A stretch of 45,529 nucleotides of DNA from Nitrososphaerota archaeon (GTDB taxonomy: Archaea; Thermoproteota; Nitrososphaeria; Nitrososphaerales; Nitrosopumilaceae), in contig VHBH01000004.1 in NCBI GenBank assembly GCA_016872055.1, forward strand, positions 1 through 45,529. Reading direction: 5' to 3'. Of this stretch, positions 42,987-45,529 are shown piece by piece (the stretch's first letter is position 1; every line of letters starts with the position of its first letter). The notes under the pieces were generated by a model. That model was not told the DNA's origin, made no database searches, and was given only the letters and a program-made list of their open reading frames with translations. Both the position numbers and the translations under genes were made by a program.

Positions 42987-44387
42987 TTACATCCTGATGC
43001 TGCATCTGTTAGGACCCATCTCCAAGTCTGGAATTTGTTCTGGTGCTATTGAGATGTCGCCCTTGTTAATCTTAATTATCATAGAATAGTTCAATGGCCT
43101 AGGAGTTGTAATGCTTACTACTTTGGATACAAACTCGGCCTGGCCCAAGTCTAGTAATGGTAGTTTTTTGGCGTTCTGCACCGTGGTGTAGAATAATCCA
43201 CCTTTGGTTGGACTTAATCCTTCACCATGATGGGTTGGAAATATTTTGGTGTCGTCTCCGAATTTCAGTATCTTGTTGTGTAAGGTGTCGTAGAGTTTTA
43301 CTGCAAATTCTTCTGCTTGATCTCTCAAATCCGGCCTTCCAATTCCCTCCACAAACAAAATGTCGCCAGAAAACACATACTTACTATCTAGGATAAACGA
43401 CATCCCACCAGGCGTATGTCCAGGCGTATGTATTGCTCTGAGTTGCTTTGTGCCAAATTGGATTGTGCTTCCATCTTCAATTTTCTCGCTTTCGATTTTG
43501 TATTCTTCTAGATTGCTGAGGTATAGTTTTGCACCAGCTATCTGCGCCAAATCTTTTGCGGCGGAAACATGATCTGCATGTTGATGTGTGTCAATTACCT
43601 TGGTAATCTTGAGATTTTCTTTTTGTGCAAATTCTGTATATTTTTTTGCTGGATGTGTAGGATCGATTACGACTGCCTCTCCATCTGAGCCAATAATATG
43701 GGACAGGCAACCTTTGCCGATTTTTTCTACTTGGATAATGGTGACGTCGTTTTCCTTTAGGGTAGTTGCACCAAGCACTTGGTTCCACAAAGACATTCCA
43801 CCAACAAGGGATGTTGATTCCAGTCCATTTTGTGCCAGTGCAAATGTCGCAACCATGGAGCGATTTCCATGCGAGCAGATGGTGACAATTTTTTTATCTT
43901 TTGGCAGGTGAGCTTTCGAGCCCGAAGTGAACAATTGTGATAATGGAATATTTACTGCGCCAGGAATCTTAAATTCGGCAAACTCTTGCGGTTCTCTTAC
44001 ATCCAGTAAAAACACATCGCTGTCTTGTTTTATGGATTCCCATAGACTGTCTCCACTAATTGTAGTGTCTTGTGTACTCTTTACAAGTTCGCCACTCCAT
44101 GACTTGAACCCATCTTTTAGATAATGGGCATCAAAGCCGAAGCGAGCCATCATAGTTGCATTTTGTTTTGCCTCAGTACCATCATCATCGATTAATATGA
44201 CTTTCATGTTTGCAGGAATCTTTGACATTATGACTTGTTTTTGTTGCATTGAATTACATACTGCATTTGCCGCACCAGAAATATGACCATTCATGTAGTT
44301 TTCTTTTGCGCGAATGTCTAGGATCAAAGCATTGGATTTGTTTTGCAAAATCTGGGTTAATTCTTCAGGTGTTATCTCTATGTTCAT
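42987..44387 (-). CDS. Rhodanese-rhodanese-metallo-beta-lactamase fusion protein
   Basis: This 466-residue protein has three domains. The first rhodanese (1-100) lacks the active Cys (the loop reads LIDDDGTEAKQ). The second (105-205) has C171 in VTICSHGNRS. The third (220-440) is an ETHE1/persulfide-dioxygenase-like MBL domain with H268, H270, D272, H273 (DTHQHADH), H324 and D342. Such combinations handle persulfide sulfur. Most published fusions place MBL before rhodanese; here the order is reversed. A C-terminal tail of about 50 residues ends in GPNRCSIRM. It heads a unit with the ASCH gene. Confidence 0.9.
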   Translation of the reverse strand: MNIEITPEELTQILQNKSNALILDIRAKENYMNGHISGAANAVCNSMQQKQVIMSKIPANMKVILIDDDGTEAKQNATMMARFGFDAHYLKDGFKSWSGELVKSTQDTTISGDSLWESIKQDSDVFLLDVREPQEFAEFKIPGAVNIPLSQLFTSGSKAHLPKDKKIVTICSHGNRSMVATFALAQNGLESTSLVGGMSLWNQVLGATTLKENDVTIIQVEKIGKGCLSHIIGSDGEAVVIDPTHPAKKYTEFAQKENLKITKVIDTHQHADHVSAAKDLAQIAGAKLYLSNLEEYKIESEKIEDGSTIQFGTKQLRAIHTPGHTPGGMSFILDSKYVFSGDILFVEGIGRPDLRDQAEEFAVKLYDTLHNKILKFGDDTKIFPTHHGEGLSPTKGGLFYTTVQNAKKLPLLDLGQAEFVSKVVSITTPRPLNYSMIIKINKGDISIAPEQIPDLEMGPNRCSIRM

Positions 44388-44487
44388 TTAATCTTGTCTA
44401 AATTGGAGCCAAATTTAGAATTTTTGCTATTACTTTACAATTGATCTGGTACATTATCCATAACCGTACAAAATCACAACAATGACT

Positions 44488-45529
44488 CTAGCTAGTCTGT
44501 AGTACAGCTAGAACTCTATTAGGGATATCTTTTAGTCTTGACACTGCAAGTGTTTTTTCATATCCCAAATATCTTAGATTGTTTGCAATTGTAGTGGCAC
44601 TAAATGTGTCATGGCCGACACCTATTGCAACCATCTTAATCCCGAGCGTTTTTAGTGATTTCACCATGGCTCTTACTGCATCAGGATCCGATGGTTCTCC
44701 ATCTGATAGAGTCAGAAATATGTCAGGTTTTTTGGATTTTAGTGTGGGAAACATCTTTTGATAGACGTCTGCCAAAGGGGTTCCACCATTTGCCTCAATT
44801 TGGGCTAGTCTCTTGGCGCACGCACTATTCCATTTGTTTTCTTCTTGCTTGACCATCCAACATACAACCTGTTTTTGGGTTGTGTTAAAGGCAAAGACTG
44901 AGAATTTAATCTTCAAAAATGATAATACCTCACATAATGCCAGTGTTGCCTTTTTGTATTCTGTCTGTTGATCTGTTATGCTAGATGAATGATCAAGTAG
45001 AATCATTATTTTGGATTTGATTGATTTTTTGACATCAATTACGAATGGCTTGTATCCCTCTACATAGGATTCTGGATCAAATTCATCGCCGGTAGAGACT
45101 TGTTGCTCTTTCCAGCTAGTCTTCCATTCTTTGAATTTGGTTTTAAGATTGCTAATTAGATCTTGGTCGTAGATTCGTGTTTCATCTATGTTTGTAGACC
45201 CAGGAATCTGAATTCCAATAGATTCGTTGCCAAGGCCTTTGTTTTCGTTTTTCTTGTTTTCTTCCTTAATTACCTTGAATTCGTCAGCAACTGATTTTCC
45301 AGATATTATGTTGTCTTTGTCAATTTTACCGAAATCATTTTCCTTGTTTTGAATTATTTTCTGTAATGCCTTTTCAAAGTCTTGTGGTGTGATCATCAAA
45401 CCAGGTCCTTTCCATGGAACAGCAAGTGGGACGGTCGTCAATGCATCAATGTTCAGAATGCTTAGGATTTCTGGAATTTTTTTTTCTAGCCATTCAGTAT
45501 CATGTTTTTTTTCTATTGCCTCTGAAACG
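44488..45529 (-). CDS. von Willebrand factor A domain protein (N-terminus beyond window)
   Basis: The frame is open to the window edge, so the N-terminus is missing; the TTG at 45441 is not needed as a start. The visible part has a charged linker (about 100 residues, with KEENKKNENKGLG) and a VWA domain. The MIDAS residues are intact: DHSSS, the T of GGTPLAD, and D of LSDGEPSD. VWA proteins of this shape usually act beside a MoxR-type AAA+ ATPase as metal-chelatase-like or assembly chaperones. The partner would lie outside the window, so this is untested. Confidence 0.85.
   Translation of the reverse strand, partial: VSEAIEKKHDTEWLEKKIPEILSILNIDALTTVPLAVPWKGPGLMITPQDFEKALQKIIQNKENDFGKIDKDNIISGKSVADEFKVIKEENKKNENKGLGNESIGIQIPGSTNIDETRIYDQDLISNLKTKFKEWKTSWKEQQVSTGDEFDPESYVEGYKPFVIDVKKSIKSKIMILLDHSSSITDQQTEYKKATLALCEVLSFLKIKFSVFAFNTTQKQVVCWMVKQEENKWNSACAKRLAQIEANGGTPLADVYQKMFPTLKSKKPDIFLTLSDGEPSDPDAVRAMVKSLKTLGIKMVAIGVGHDTFSATTIANNLRYLGYEKTLAVSRLKDIPNRVLAVLQTS

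Noticed and set aside
1-45529. CRISPR arrays, insertion sequences, restriction or toxin-antitoxin systems
   Set aside because: No regular repeats, transposase motifs or defence genes were seen in either strand.

Overview
The window is a 45.5 kb piece of an ammonia-oxidising-archaeon-type (Nitrososphaerota/Thaumarchaeota) chromosome. The evidence is the gene content. There is an archaeal information-processing core: TBP, RFC large subunit, Kae1, archaeosine TGT, aCPSF2-type nuclease, ABCE1 and Trm5-like. There is an 11-subunit complex I without NuoEFG. There is a three-gene acyl-CoA carboxylase of the kind used in the 3-hydroxypropionate/4-hydroxybutyrate cycle, a membrane-anchored cupredoxin, a lone 5S rRNA gene, and many TATA-box promoters placed about 25 bp before the start codon. 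Species cannot be fixed from sequence reading alone.

Layout. 1-3.5 kb: end of an upstream gene, a cupredoxin, a small beta-rich protein, tRNA-Arg, and OGG1-like glycosylase coupled to a beta-CASP nuclease. 3.6-9.5 kb: Asp-containing seven-iron-type ferredoxin, tgtA, AK6/Fap7-type kinase, YchF/TGS GTPase, kae1, a PH/GRAM-like protein and an IMPase/FBPase. 9.5-12.5 kb: an operon of an unknown protein, rfcL and two small proteins. 12.5-16.1 kb: acetyl/propionyl-CoA carboxylase (CT, BC, BCCP). 16.1-27.1 kb: peroxiredoxin facing nuoABCDHIJKMLN. 27-30.2 kb: polyprenyl diphosphate synthase, tRNA-Glu, CADD-like oxygenase and tRNA-Met, then a roughly 700 bp decayed zone and TBP. 30-38.3 kb: pyrE, LarA-like protein, M50 protease, RimI-like GNAT, Trm5-like methyltransferase, ABCE1, 5S rRNA, a 42-residue zinc-finger ORF and leucyl aminopeptidase. 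38.4-42.2 kb: DCC-type thiol protein facing a non-oxidative pentose phosphate operon (transketolase-N/Rpe fusion, transketolase-C, transaldolase). 42.2-45.5 kb: small protein, ASCH protein, rhodanese-rhodanese-MBL protein and a VWA protein running off the end.

How the genes work together. Most of the window is housekeeping. The carboxylase and complex I operons lie next to each other and link carbon fixation to the quinone pool. The pentose phosphate operon supplies ribose-5-P and erythrose-4-P. The tRNA-modification and translation genes (tgtA, kae1, trm5-like, ABCE1, 5S) are scattered.

The points most worth a second look are: the in-frame fusion of transketolase N-half to ribulose-phosphate 3-epimerase, with a possible leaderless 8-codon leader ORF; two neighbouring broken genes between tRNA-Met and tbp (a universal-stress-protein pseudogene and a remnant broken by a 5-nt tandem duplication); a ferredoxin with the Sulfolobus-type C-x2-D-x2-C motif but in the second position; a rhodanese-rhodanese-MBL protein in unusual domain order; and extremely tight convergent gene ends, three of which share one palindromic CTAG as both stop codons. 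I saw no CRISPR array, insertion sequence, integrase or defence island.
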